33,819 nucleotides of DNA from an uncultured Collinsella sp. (GTDB lineage: Bacteria; Actinomycetota; Coriobacteriia; Coriobacteriales; Coriobacteriaceae): positions 1 to 33,819 of the forward strand of contig CABUVB010000005.1 in NCBI GenBank assembly GCA_902494815.1. The letters run 5' to 3'. Below, one piece after another: positions 15,027 through 22,936 of the stretch. The notes beneath the pieces are model-generated. The model searched no databases and was not told where the DNA came from. It saw only the letters and a program-made list of their open reading frames with translations. Made by a program: the position numbers and the translations under genes. Within the stretch, counting starts at the first letter, position 1. Each line of letters opens with the position of its first letter.

Positions 15027-16544
15027 ATGTCGAGTCCGACACAAGAGAAGCTAACTCTGATGCGCTATATAGAGTTGCTCGAGGAAGATGACCTTGTTGT
15101 TTCCAGACCGAGCGCTTCGTGCGACCAGCGCATTGAGTTTGCGACTGATGACTCGCGCCAGGTGCGTCCGGGCACGTTGTTTGTCTGCAAGGGCCGTGCG
15201 TTTAAGCGCGAGTACCTGCTTTCGGCAATCGCCGATGGCGCCGTGGCCTACGTTTCCGAGGTCGATTACGATGTTGATCTTCCCGCGGTGATTGTGAGCG
15301 ATATTCGTCGCACGCTCGCCGTGGTGGCAGATGCCTTTTATGGGCACCCGTCGGGTAAGGTGAAGGTCTGCGCCTTTACAGGCACCAAGGGCAAGTCGAC
15401 CTGCAGCTTTTATCTGCGCGGCATCCTCGCCAACGAGGCCAAGCTTACGGGCTGTCATCGACCCGCTCTTAATACGGGCATTGAGTTCGACGACGGCATC
15501 GAGACGGGCCCTTCCAAGCTGACGACTCCCGAATCCTTCCTGCTGCAGTCTCGCATCGCACATGCTGCGGAGGCGGGTGCCCCGTGGCTGGTTATGGAGG
15601 CATCGAGTCAGGGCCTCAAATACGAGCGCACGGGCAAGATTGACTTTGAAGTCGGCGCCTTTACCAATATCGGCGAGGATCACATTTCGCCGATTGAGCA
15701 TCCGACGCTCGAGGATTACTTTGCCAGTAAGCTCAAAATCTTCTCGCAGAGCCGTTTTGCCGTGGTCAATCTCGATATGGATAAGGTCGATCGCGTGCTC
15801 GAGGCGGCATCTCGTTGCGAACGTACGGTGACGTTCTCCCTGACCGACGAGCGTGCCGACGTGCTTGCGCTGGCGATTCGCAATGGCGACTGCGGCGTGG
15901 TGGCAACGGTGCGCACGCCCCGCTTTACGCGCGACATTGTGATTCCCACGCCGGTTAAGTTCAATGTGTCCAACGCGCTTGCCGCTATTGCCTGCGCCGA
16001 GGCCCTGGGTATTTCCGAAGAGGGCATCGTCCATGGCTTTGAGGGCGTCTTCGTTCCCGGTCGTATGGAGCTCTATCCGTCCGTATCGGGCAAAATCTTG
16101 GGCGTTGTCGATTTTGCACATAACGGCATGAGCCTCGAGACGCTCCTGCGTGACTTGCGCGAGAACTATCCCGAGCGCGAGCTGGCGGTTGTATTTGGCG
16201 CTACGGGCGGTAAGGGTGTCGATCGACGCACCACGATGGGCATCGCCGCTGGCAAGTATGCCGACCGAATCGTGATTACCGAGGATGACCCCGGCCCCGA
16301 GGATGTCGAGGACATCTGCGCCGAGATCGCGCGCAACGTTCAAGCGCAGGGAAATGATAACTGGCAAATCGTGACGGATCGCGTTGCCGCTATCGAGACT
16401 GCCGTGCGCGAAACCATCCGTCCTGCCGTGGTCATCGTGACCGGTAAGGGCGAGGAAGAGCGTATGCTGCGCAAGAACGGACCCGAGCCTTGTGAGCGCG
16501 ACGGTTCGATTCTCAAGCGCACCCTTGCGGCGTACGACGCCTAG
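15027..16544 (+). CDS. murE: UDP-N-acetylmuramyl-tripeptide synthetase (MurE-like)
   Basis: An ATP-dependent Mur ligase that adds the third amino acid to UDP-MurNAc-Ala-Glu. The P-loop TGTKGKST is clear, followed by the Mur central and C-terminal domains (DFAHNGMSLETLL, GATGGKGVDRR). The motif that normally reads DNPR in diaminopimelate-adding enzymes reads DDPG here, which argues for another diamino acid such as Lys or Orn; this is inference. I chose the ATG at 15027 with GAGAGAGG upstream, giving 505 residues; the frame is open from 14859, but that part resembles nothing. A GATAAT hexamer at 14946 could be its -10. Confidence 0.88.
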   Translation: MSSPTQEKLTLMRYIELLEEDDLVVSRPSASCDQRIEFATDDSRQVRPGTLFVCKGRAFKREYLLSAIADGAVAYVSEVDYDVDLPAVIVSDIRRTLAVVADAFYGHPSGKVKVCAFTGTKGKSTCSFYLRGILANEAKLTGCHRPALNTGIEFDDGIETGPSKLTTPESFLLQSRIAHAAEAGAPWLVMEASSQGLKYERTGKIDFEVGAFTNIGEDHISPIEHPTLEDYFASKLKIFSQSRFAVVNLDMDKVDRVLEAASRCERTVTFSLTDERADVLALAIRNGDCGVVATVRTPRFTRDIVIPTPVKFNVSNALAAIACAEALGISEEGIVHGFEGVFVPGRMELYPSVSGKILGVVDFAHNGMSLETLLRDLRENYPERELAVVFGATGGKGVDRRTTMGIAAGKYADRIVITEDDPGPEDVEDICAEIARNVQAQGNDNWQIVTDRVAAIETAVRETIRPAVVIVTGKGEEERMLRKNGPEPCERDGSILKRTLAAYDA

Positions 16545-16575
16545 ACCAAGCCCCTTCTATGTAAACGGAGTGACC

Positions 16576-17487
16576 ATGTCCCACAACATCCTGCCGACCG
16601 TTGCCGAGCTTTCGGGCGAGATGCGCGAGCGTCTTGCCAAGGTCAAGTATGTCTTTACCGATCTGGACGCCACGATGCTCGCCCCCGGCTCGTGCGTGCT
16701 GCGCGATAACGACGGCAATCCCTCGACCAAGCTCGTCGAGGCGGTTGTCGCGCTCGCTCGTGCCGGCATCCAGGTGGTCCCCACCTCGGGTCGCAATCGC
16801 ACCATGATCCATGAGGACGCCCGCGTGCTCGGCCTCAACTCCTACATCGGCGAGATGGGCGGCCTGGTCATGTACGACCTCAAGGCCAACGACTGGGAGT
16901 ATCTGACGGGCGACATGCCCTACGACCCCGCCTGCGGTCTCACGCCGCACCAGGTGATCGAGCAGACCGGCGTGTGCGAGAAGATCCTTGCCCGCTGGCC
17001 GCACAAGATCGAGTACCACAACGACATGTCGACCGGCTACAAGTACCGTGAGGTCACCGTCGGCATGCGCGGCGATGTGCCCGACGATGAGGTCCAGGCT
17101 ATCCTGGACGAGGCCGGCTGCGGTCTGGTCTGGGCTTGCAACGGCCATCTGACTCACCTGTCCAAGCCGACGACGCTCGAGCTTAATCGCGTCGAGGACG
17201 GCCGCGCCTTCAACATCAATCCGGCGGGTCTCAACAAAGGCGTTGCCATTGCGCGCTTCTGCGAGCACCTGGGGATCGAGCGCGAGGAGACGCTTGCGCT
17301 CGGCGACTCCGAGTCCGACTTCTACATGGCCGACCATGTTGGCATGTTCTGCCTGGTCGAGAACGGTCTGACGAGCGCCGGTGCCCCGGAGTTCTTGGAC
17401 GCCTGCGACAATGCCTATGTAACGCGCGGCAAGATTGTCGACGGTTGGGTGGCAACGGCCGAGCTGTTGGTCGCGGCCCGTTCGTAG
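16576..17487 (+). CDS. HAD-superfamily hydrolase (Cof-like phosphatase)
   Basis: A 303-residue haloacid-dehalogenase-type phosphatase. Motif I has Asp29 and Asp31 in FTDLDATML, motif II is in PTSGRNR, and motif IV is GDSESD near residues 243-248. The cap between them resembles the type found in Cof-like and sugar-phosphatase members. The substrate cannot be named. The N-terminal 20 residues before motif I are unusual for Cof proteins. CGGAG six bases upstream supports the ATG. It lies 31 bases after murE and before murI, so it may be co-transcribed with cell-wall genes. Confidence 0.82.
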   Translation: MSHNILPTVAELSGEMRERLAKVKYVFTDLDATMLAPGSCVLRDNDGNPSTKLVEAVVALARAGIQVVPTSGRNRTMIHEDARVLGLNSYIGEMGGLVMYDLKANDWEYLTGDMPYDPACGLTPHQVIEQTGVCEKILARWPHKIEYHNDMSTGYKYREVTVGMRGDVPDDEVQAILDEAGCGLVWACNGHLTHLSKPTTLELNRVEDGRAFNINPAGLNKGVAIARFCEHLGIEREETLALGDSESDFYMADHVGMFCLVENGLTSAGAPEFLDACDNAYVTRGKIVDGWVATAELLVAARS

Positions 17488-17538
17488 CGCGACGCATCAC
17501 GAGTGGTCGCATTTTTCGAGAGAGAATCTGGTGAGGTA

Positions 17539-18423
17539 ATGTCCGATATCGATAATCTGGCCGGGGACACGCGTCCGATCGGCGTGTTCGACTCGGGCCT
17601 GGGCGGCCTGACGGTTGCGCGCGCGATCGCAACGGCGCTTCCGCACGAGTCCGTCTACTATTTCGGTGACACTAAGCGCTGCCCTTATGGCACCCGCACC
17701 GAGGACGAGGTTCGCTCGTTTGCGCTGCAGGCGGGCCGCTGGCTATCGAGGCACGACGTTAAGATCATGGTCATCGCCTGCAACACGGCGACCGCCGCGG
17801 CCTTGCGTTTGGCTCAGCAAGTGCTTGACGTTCCCGTAATCGGCGTGATCGCCCCGGGCGCACGCGCCGCCATCAACAGCACGCGTACGCGTCGCGTGGG
17901 CGTGCTCGCCACCAACCTCACTATTCGCTCGGGCGCCTACACGCGCGCCATCCAGGATTTGGATGCTGGTGTCGATGTGTATGGCTGCCCGGCTTCGAGC
18001 TTTGTCGAGGTCGTCGAGCACGAGCTCGCCTCGGGCGCGCATCTGCAGGAGCAGTGGCTCGAGAACGAGGATATTTTTGATACGCCAGCCGTTCGCGCGC
18101 TGGTCGGCGCCACAGTCGAGCCGCTGCACGATCGTGGCATCGATACCGTGGTACTCGGCTGTACGCACTTCCCGCTGCTGGTGGGTCCCATCCGCCATGC
18201 GCTGGGACCCGGGGTGCGCGTGGTGAGCTCCGCCGAGGAGACCACCCGCGAGCTGACCGATATCCTCACGCGCCGTGAGCAGCTGGCGGGCGATACCGCC
18301 GAGCCACAGCATCGCTTTGCCACCACGTCTGACAACATTGCCGAGTTTGCGGTTGCGGGCAGTTTTATCTTTGGCCAGCCGCTCAAAAGCATCGAGCATG
18401 TCGATATCGACGAACTCGGTTAG
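17539..18423 (+). CDS. murI: Glutamate racemase
   Basis: Supplies D-glutamate for peptidoglycan by cofactor-independent racemisation. The two catalytic cysteines are Cys81 (IACNTATAA) and Cys208 (GCTHFPLL), with the N-terminal IGVFDSGLGGLTV and the YFGDTKRCPYGTR loop. The 294 residues are a little longer than the E. coli-type core. I start at the ATG at 17539, preceded by GGTGAGG; spacing is short, but the alternative GTG at 17503 adds unrelated residues. Co-oriented with murE and rph. Confidence 0.95.
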   Translation: MSDIDNLAGDTRPIGVFDSGLGGLTVARAIATALPHESVYYFGDTKRCPYGTRTEDEVRSFALQAGRWLSRHDVKIMVIACNTATAAALRLAQQVLDVPVIGVIAPGARAAINSTRTRRVGVLATNLTIRSGAYTRAIQDLDAGVDVYGCPASSFVEVVEHELASGAHLQEQWLENEDIFDTPAVRALVGATVEPLHDRGIDTVVLGCTHFPLLVGPIRHALGPGVRVVSSAEETTRELTDILTRREQLAGDTAEPQHRFATTSDNIAEFAVAGSFIFGQPLKSIEHVDIDELG

Positions 18424-18476
18424 GCTCGCAATGTCGCCGGAGGCTTCGCCACATCTTTTGCCGAAAGGATAGTTCC

Positions 18477-19202
18477 ATGGAATACATGCAGGTCAACCGC
18501 GCCAACGGCCGCGCCGTCAACGAGCTGCGCCCCGTTAAGCTCACCCGCGGCGTCATGAAGCACGCCCACGGCTCGTGCCTGGCTGAGTTCGGCGACACGC
18601 GCGTACTGTGCGCCGCCACCATCGAGGAGGGTGTGCCTGGTTGGCGCAAGGGCGCCAAGGCCGGCTGGGTAACGGCGGAATATGCGATGCTACCGGCCTC
18701 GACCGGTAAACGCTGCAAGCGCGAGCATGCCAACCGCAAGGGCCGCTCCATGGAGATCGAGCGGCTTATCGGCCGCAGCCTGCGTACCGTCGTCAATATG
18801 AAGGCGCTCGGCGAGTACACCGTTACCGTCGACTGCGATGTGATCCAGGCCGATGGCGGCACGCGTACGGCGAGCATTACCGGCGCCTGGGTGGCGCTGC
18901 ACGACGCCCTTGCCATGTGGGTCGAGGCGGGCAAACTCGAGCGCATCCCGCTCACGGGCCAGGTTGCCGCCATTTCCATGGGCGTCGTCGACGGCAACAC
19001 CCTGCTCGACTTGGATTATTCCGAGGACAGCCACGCCGAGGTCGACATGAACCTCGTCGCCACCGATTCTGGTGAGATGATCGAACTCCAGGGTACCGGC
19101 GAGCAGGCGCCCTTCGACCGCAAGCGTCTCAACGCCCTGCTCGACCTGGGCGATAAGGGTATCGCCGAGCTCATCGAGCTTCAGCGCCAAGCCCTCGCCT
19201 AA
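18477..19202 (+). CDS. rph: Ribonuclease PH
   Basis: A phosphorolytic 3'-to-5' exoribonuclease that trims tRNA 3' ends and forms a hexameric ring. The 241 residues fit the family. It has the N-terminal RPVKLTRG and FGDTRVLCAAT, the GRSLRTVVNM region and CDVIQADGGTRTASITG. AAAGGA lies eight bases before the ATG; a second ATG three codons later is possible. The murI-rph-rdgB-dtd order groups RNA and nucleotide quality-control genes. Confidence 0.97.
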   Translation: MEYMQVNRANGRAVNELRPVKLTRGVMKHAHGSCLAEFGDTRVLCAATIEEGVPGWRKGAKAGWVTAEYAMLPASTGKRCKREHANRKGRSMEIERLIGRSLRTVVNMKALGEYTVTVDCDVIQADGGTRTASITGAWVALHDALAMWVEAGKLERIPLTGQVAAISMGVVDGNTLLDLDYSEDSHAEVDMNLVATDSGEMIELQGTGEQAPFDRKRLNALLDLGDKGIAELIELQRQALA

Positions 19203-19240
19203 CCTGCCAAAAAGGGACAGGTTTATTTTGGCAGGTTTTA
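19201..19240 (+). terminator. rph terminator with GGGACAGGTT loop
   Basis: AACCTGCCAAAA (19201-19212) and TTTTGGCAGGTT (19226-19237) form a perfect 12-bp stem that begins within the rph stop codon and ends in TTTTATC. The loop, AGGGACAGGTTTA, closely matches the loop of the hairpin at 26896-26928. Confidence 0.75.
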
Positions 19241-19348
19241 TCTGGGAAAACGTCGCAGTATAAGACTGCCGTTGATTGAGACGGGAGAGAGGCCGAAGTC
19301 CTCGTCGTCCTCAACTCGGCATTGCTATAGAGACAAAGGAGACCAGCT

Positions 19349-19990
19349 ATGGCACTTGAGAAGATTGACATCGACACCCTCGACCCGGCGGCGACCATCG
19401 TCGTGGCAACCGGCAACGCCCATAAGCTCACCGAGATCGAGGCCATTTTGGGCAAGGTTATGCCCGAGGTGCGCTTTGTGGCGCTCGGCCAGCTGGGCGA
19501 TTTTGAGGACCCCGAGGAAAATGGCACGACGTTTTTGGAGAACGCCATCATCAAGGCGCAAGCTGCGGTCGAGGAGACGGGCCTTATGGCCATCGCCGAC
19601 GATTCTGGCTTGGTCGTCGACGCGTTGGACGGCGAGCCGGGCGTGTATAGCGCGCGCTATGCGGGCGTACATGGCGACGATGCCGCCAACAACGCCAAGC
19701 TTCTCGTTAACCTGGAAGGTGTGGCAGATGAAGATCGTACCGCGCGCTTTATGAGCGTCGTCGCGCTTATCGATACGGACGGCCTGGTCACCTATGGCGA
19801 GGGCGCCTGCGAGGGCGTTATCGCGCACGAGGGCCGCGGCGATCACGGTTTTGGCTACGACCCGCTGTTCCTACCGGTCGATACGCCGGGCAAGACCATG
19901 GCCGAGCTCACGGCGGACGAGAAGAACGCCATCAGCCATCGTTTCCATGCGCTCGAGCATCTGTCCGCCAAGCTGACGGGCGAGGAGTAG
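19349..19990 (+). CDS. rdgB: XTP/dITP diphosphatase (non-canonical purine NTP pyrophosphatase)
   Basis: Hydrolyses dITP, ITP and XTP to monophosphates, keeping deaminated purines out of nucleic acids. The 213-residue Ham1-family protein has ATGNAHKLTEI at the N-terminus, DDSGLVVDALDG, PGVYSARYAG and GFGYDPLFL. The opening ten residues before the first strand are extra. AAAGGAG precedes the ATG. The downstream dtd begins three bases after the stop, suggesting coupling. Confidence 0.96.
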   Translation: MALEKIDIDTLDPAATIVVATGNAHKLTEIEAILGKVMPEVRFVALGQLGDFEDPEENGTTFLENAIIKAQAAVEETGLMAIADDSGLVVDALDGEPGVYSARYAGVHGDDAANNAKLLVNLEGVADEDRTARFMSVVALIDTDGLVTYGEGACEGVIAHEGRGDHGFGYDPLFLPVDTPGKTMAELTADEKNAISHRFHALEHLSAKLTGEE

Positions 19991-19993
19991 ACC

Positions 19994-20440
19994 GTGCGTG
20001 CGGTGGTGCAGCGCGTGCTCAACGCCGGCGTGACAGTCGACGGCGAGTGCGTGGGTCGCATTGGACGCGGCTACCTGGTGCTGCTGGGCGTGGGCCACGG
20101 CGACACACGCGCCGAAGCCGACAAGCTGTGGGGCAAGCTCCGCGGGCTGCGCATCAACGAGGACGAGAACGGCAAGACCAACTTGGCGCTGGCCGATGTC
20201 GACGGCGAGGTACTCGTGGTGTCGCAGTTCACGCTGTTTGCCGACTGCCGCCACGGCCGCCGTCCGTCGTTTACGGACGCCGGCGCGCCCGATGTCGCTA
20301 ACGAACTTTACGAGTACTTTTTGACACTCGTCGCTCAGGACGTTGAGCATGTGGCGCACGGTATCTTTGGCGCCGATATGAAGGTCGACCTGGTCAACGA
20401 CGGTCCGTTCACCATTGTTCTGGACACAAACAATCTGTAA
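19994..20440 (+). CDS. dtd: D-aminoacyl-tRNA deacylase
   Basis: Removes D-amino acids and glycine mischarged on tRNA. The 148 residues match the family exactly: MRAVVQRV start, the SQFTLFAD active-site motif, RRPSFTDAG, and the C-terminal NDGPFTIVLD in place of the usual NxGPVT. It starts with GTG, with GAGGAG inside the end of rdgB as ribosome site. The following gap has no convincing terminator, only a GGGGCTTTTTT stretch. Confidence 0.96.
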   Translation: MRAVVQRVLNAGVTVDGECVGRIGRGYLVLLGVGHGDTRAEADKLWGKLRGLRINEDENGKTNLALADVDGEVLVVSQFTLFADCRHGRRPSFTDAGAPDVANELYEYFLTLVAQDVEHVAHGIFGADMKVDLVNDGPFTIVLDTNNL

Positions 20441-20473
20441 GTAGTCAATTTGGGACGGGGCTTTTTTAGCTGC

Positions 20474-20503
20474 TTGCGTATGGCTGCAACAGGGTGCTAT
20501 AGT
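20474..20503 (+). promoter_or_regulatory. Promoter of veg
   Basis: TTGCGT (20474-20479), an 18-base spacer and an extended -10, TGC-TATAGT (20498-20503). Transcription would start near 20510. Confidence 0.6.
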
Positions 20504-20523
20504 ATTAGAGTTTTGTCTATCTT

Positions 20524-20543
20524 AGGGGTATTATCCCCTTTTT
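20524..20543 (+). terminator. Small terminator-like hairpin in the veg leader
   Basis: AGGGG (20524-20528) and CCCCT (20535-20539), then a T-run. It starts about 15 bases after the predicted transcription start and 28 bases before the veg start, so it could be a weak attenuator. Confidence 0.45.
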
Positions 20544-20570
20544 GAATTGCACCCTCTGGAGGCCCTATTC

Positions 20571-20867
20571 ATGGAAGAGATGGAAGTCAATCACGTCGAC
20601 GACATCCACGAGAAGCTGACCGATATGGTGGGCGATCGCGTCAAGGTTAAGGCCAACATGGGCCGTACCCGCGTCATCGAGCGCATGGGCACCATCAAGA
20701 GCGTCCACCCTGCCGTCTTTATCGTTGAGGTTGACGAGCGTCGCGGCCGCAAATCGCGTCAGTCCTACCAGTACATCGATGTCCTTACCGGCCAGGTCGA
20801 ACTGTTCGACCCCGAGAGCGGCGAACATATCTTTACCCCGCTCGGCAACCAGCTCGAGGAGCACTAA
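20571..20867 (+). CDS. veg: Veg family protein
   Basis: A 98-residue small protein of the Veg family. In Bacillus, Veg is very highly expressed and linked to biofilm matrix control and spore outgrowth, but its biochemical role is unsettled. The core KVKANMGRTRVIERMGTI and the FIVEVDERRGRKSRQSYQY stretch are clear. GGAGG eight bases upstream fixes the ATG at 20571, ahead of an in-frame ATG at 20547. veg next to ispE, as here, is the classical Gram-positive order. The ispE GTG follows two bases after the stop, with GAGGAG inside the end of veg. Confidence 0.92.
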   Translation: MEEMEVNHVDDIHEKLTDMVGDRVKVKANMGRTRVIERMGTIKSVHPAVFIVEVDERRGRKSRQSYQYIDVLTGQVELFDPESGEHIFTPLGNQLEEH

Positions 20868-20869
20868 CG

Positions 20870-21766
20870 GTGACCGATCGGTCCCTCATCCTTACCGCGC
20901 CGGCAAAGATTAACCTCTATCTGGGGGTTCATACCGAGCGCGACGCCCGCGGCTATCACAGGGTCGATTCCCTGATGGCAGCCGTCGGTCTAGCCGATAC
21001 CGTGACGGTCACGCCGGCGCAGGCGTTGACCGTCCAGACGGTTCCGGCATCCGATTTTCCCATGCAAAAAAATACGGCCTATCGGGCGGCAATCGCTATG
21101 GCCGAGCGTTACGGTCGCGATGCCAACGTGTGCGTGACGATCGAAAAGCGTATCCCGCTGTGCGCCGGCCTGGGAGGCCCCTCGACGGATGCCGCCGCGG
21201 TCATCGTTGCCTTGGCCGAGCTGTGGGGTATCGACCGCGCCGACCCCGCGCTCGATGACATCGCTCGCGGCATCGGCGCCGACGTGCCGTTCTTTTTGCA
21301 CACGAGTCCCGCATTCTACGTCGGCGGGGGAGATGTGCTGGCCACTGAGTATCCTGTGCTTCCGGCGACACCTGTCGTATTGGTCAAACCGCACGAGACG
21401 AGCGTTTCAACGGTTGAAGCGTATCGACGATTTGATGAGAGCCCGGTGCCCGCGGAAAAACCCGATGCGATTGCTTCTGTCTTACGCGCCGGCGATGCCG
21501 AGGCGGCATATGCGCTCGTTCATAACAATCTGGGCGTCATATCCGCGCAGATGGAGCCGCGGATCCAGGCAGTTCTCGACTGGCTGCGCGCACAGGAGGG
21601 AACCGTTGCCGTGGACGTGTGTGGTTCGGGTGCTTGCTCGTTTGCCATTTGCGATACCGTCGCTGCAGCAGCCCATCTTGCGGGAGCTGCCCAGCAAAAT
21701 GGCTGGTGGGCCTGCGCGACTGAGCTTATTCCCAACACGGTTCAAATCGACGCGCCAAAGAAATAA
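20870..21766 (+). CDS. ispE: 4-diphosphocytidyl-2-C-methyl-D-erythritol kinase
   Basis: A GHMP-family kinase that phosphorylates CDP-methylerythritol in the non-mevalonate isoprenoid pathway. The 298 residues carry the N-terminal APAKINLYLGV, the ATP loop PLCAGLGGPSTDAAA (the family norm is GLGGGSSDAA, so a Pro replaces a Gly), and the C-terminal GSGACSFAI, which stands for the usual GSGxxxFG. It starts at GTG and is translationally linked to veg. Confidence 0.94.
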   Translation: MTDRSLILTAPAKINLYLGVHTERDARGYHRVDSLMAAVGLADTVTVTPAQALTVQTVPASDFPMQKNTAYRAAIAMAERYGRDANVCVTIEKRIPLCAGLGGPSTDAAAVIVALAELWGIDRADPALDDIARGIGADVPFFLHTSPAFYVGGGDVLATEYPVLPATPVVLVKPHETSVSTVEAYRRFDESPVPAEKPDAIASVLRAGDAEAAYALVHNNLGVISAQMEPRIQAVLDWLRAQEGTVAVDVCGSGACSFAICDTVAAAAHLAGAAQQNGWWACATELIPNTVQIDAPKK

Positions 21767-21815
21767 AAATTTCTCTAGCACGCGACGAAAATCTTTGTTA
21801 CTATAGTCGAGCTAA

Positions 21816-21892
21816 CGGGTTGTGGCTCAGTTTGGTAGAGCACTGCGTTCGGGACGCAGGGGTCGCTGGTTCAAATCCAGTCAACCCGACCA
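21816..21892 (+). tRNA. tRNA-Pro (anticodon CGG)
   Basis: Acceptor arms CGGGTTG and CAACCCG pair fully, with CCA encoded. The anticodon loop TTCGGGA gives CGG. The T-arm is CTGG-TTCAAAT-CCAG. A TATAGT -10 box at 21802-21807 lies about 8 bases upstream; no clear -35. Confidence 0.96.
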
Positions 21893-21901
21893 GAGCATGA
21901 G

Positions 21902-21931
21902 AAGGGACCGCTTCTTGCGGTCCCTTTTTTT
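21902..21931 (+). terminator. Terminator of tRNA-Pro
   Basis: AAGGGACCGC and GCGGTCCCTT around TTCTT, running into seven Ts. Confidence 0.92.
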
Positions 21932-21939
21932 AGCTATTG

Positions 21940-21968
21940 TTGTGATACCGCGGCACCCGCGGTATACT
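21940..21968 (+). promoter_or_regulatory. tatA promoter with a palindrome between -35 and -10
   Basis: TTGTGA (21940-21945), a 17-base spacer and TATACT (21963-21968). The spacer is a perfect inverted repeat: ATACCGCGG (21945-21953) and CCGCGGTAT (21957-21965) around CAC. Such a placement is typical of a repressor operator, but the sequence could simply be a hairpin. Confidence 0.6.
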
Positions 21969-22004
21969 CATTCGAGCTTGTCTCGCTGTATTGTGGAGGT
22001 CTAC

Positions 22005-22280
22005 ATGTTTGGACTGAGGGCTCCTGAGCTCATCATTATTCTCGTCGTTGTCTTGATCATCTTCGGGCCTAAGAACCTGCCGAAGCTCGGCAAGTCTCTC
22101 GGCTCTACCGTCAAGAATATCCGCGAGGGTATGGAGGGCGACGATAAGGGCGAAACCAAGCAGGCCGAGGACGTTGTGGTCGAGGAGTCCAAGGAGGACA
22201 AGGAGATCGCAGAGCTCGAGGCCAAGCTCGCTGCTGCCAAGAAAAAGCAGGCAGAGGATAGCGACGCGGACGCAGAGTAG
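22005..22280 (+). CDS. tatA: Twin-arginine translocase subunit TatA
   Basis: Forms the membrane-thinning pore of the Tat export system for folded proteins. The 91 residues show the standard order: short periplasmic start (MFGLRAPEL), a membrane helix (residues 9-20), FGPKNLPKLGKSLG hinge, amphipathic helix and a charged tail with a KDKEIAELEAKLAAAKKK coiled coil. GTGGAGG fixes the start; an ORF running from the tRNA is spurious. It stands alone between terminators; tatC is not in the window. Confidence 0.93.
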   Translation: MFGLRAPELIIILVVVLIIFGPKNLPKLGKSLGSTVKNIREGMEGDDKGETKQAEDVVVEESKEDKEIAELEAKLAAAKKKQAEDSDADAE

Positions 22281-22305
22281 TCCCATCCCTTTGGGGTGAG
22301 CACCT

Positions 22306-22339
22306 GACCGGCTTGCCCGCAGGCTAGCCGGTCTTTTTC
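22306..22339 (+). terminator. Terminator of tatA
   Basis: GACCGGCT (22306-22313) and AGCCGGTC (22326-22333), followed by TTTTTC. Confidence 0.88.
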
Positions 22340-22386
22340 GTTTTGTTGACAGTTGATCGTTACATCATAGTTGGGGAGATATCCGT

Positions 22387-22857
22387 ATGGACGCAAGCCA
22401 GATCGTACTGACCGCTGAGGGCCGCCAGAAGCTCGTCGAGGAGCTCGCTTGGCGTGAGGGCGATTACGCCAAGGAGATCGTCGAGGACATCAAGGAAGCC
22501 CGCGCGTTCGGCGACCTTTCGGAGAACTCCGAGTACGATGCCGCCAAGGACAAGCAGGCCCAGAATGCTGCTCGCATTGCCGAGATTCAGGCCATCCTCG
22601 CCAACGCTCAGGTTGCTGCCACCACGGGCGATCTGACCGTCTCCATCGGTTCCACCGTTTCTCTGATCGATCCCAACGGTGAGGTCATGGAAGTCACGCT
22701 CGTCGGTACCACCGAGACCAACTCGCTCGAGCACAAGATCTCTAACGAGTCTCCGGTCGGTCACGCCATCATCGGTCACGGCGAGGGCGACTCCGTTGAG
22801 GTCGTTACGCCTTCTGGCAAGACCCGCGTCTACACCATCGCCAAGATCGCACGCTAG
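22387..22857 (+). CDS. greA: Transcription elongation factor GreA
   Basis: Rescues backtracked RNA polymerase by stimulating transcript cleavage. The 156 residues have the N-terminal coiled coil with the catalytic acidic tip (ARAFGDLSENSEYDAAKDKQ) and the C-terminal FKBP-like domain (VSLIDPNGE, ISNESPVGHAIIGH). GGGGAG precedes the ATG. A TTGACA hexamer lies at 22346-22351, but the nearest -10-like CATAGT is only 14 bases on. greA-lysS is a common operon. Confidence 0.96.
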   Translation: MDASQIVLTAEGRQKLVEELAWREGDYAKEIVEDIKEARAFGDLSENSEYDAAKDKQAQNAARIAEIQAILANAQVAATTGDLTVSIGSTVSLIDPNGEVMEVTLVGTTETNSLEHKISNESPVGHAIIGHGEGDSVEVVTPSGKTRVYTIAKIAR

Positions 22858-22861
22858 ACCA

Positions 22862-22919
22862 CGGTCCCGCGTAAAGGTATGTTTTCGCTCCCTGGGACCG
22901 AATCCTGGGGAGCGTTTTA
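22862..22919 (+). terminator. Hairpin terminator between greA and lysS with an alternative stem
   Basis: CGCTCCC (22886-22892) pairs with GGGAGCG (22908-22914), followed by TTTTAG. CGGTCCC (22862-22868) can also pair with GGGACCG (22894-22900), which sits in the loop of the first stem. The two pairings compete or form a pseudoknot, so partial read-through into lysS is plausible. Confidence 0.6.
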
Positions 22920-22936
22920 GTTTGAGGAGCTAACTT

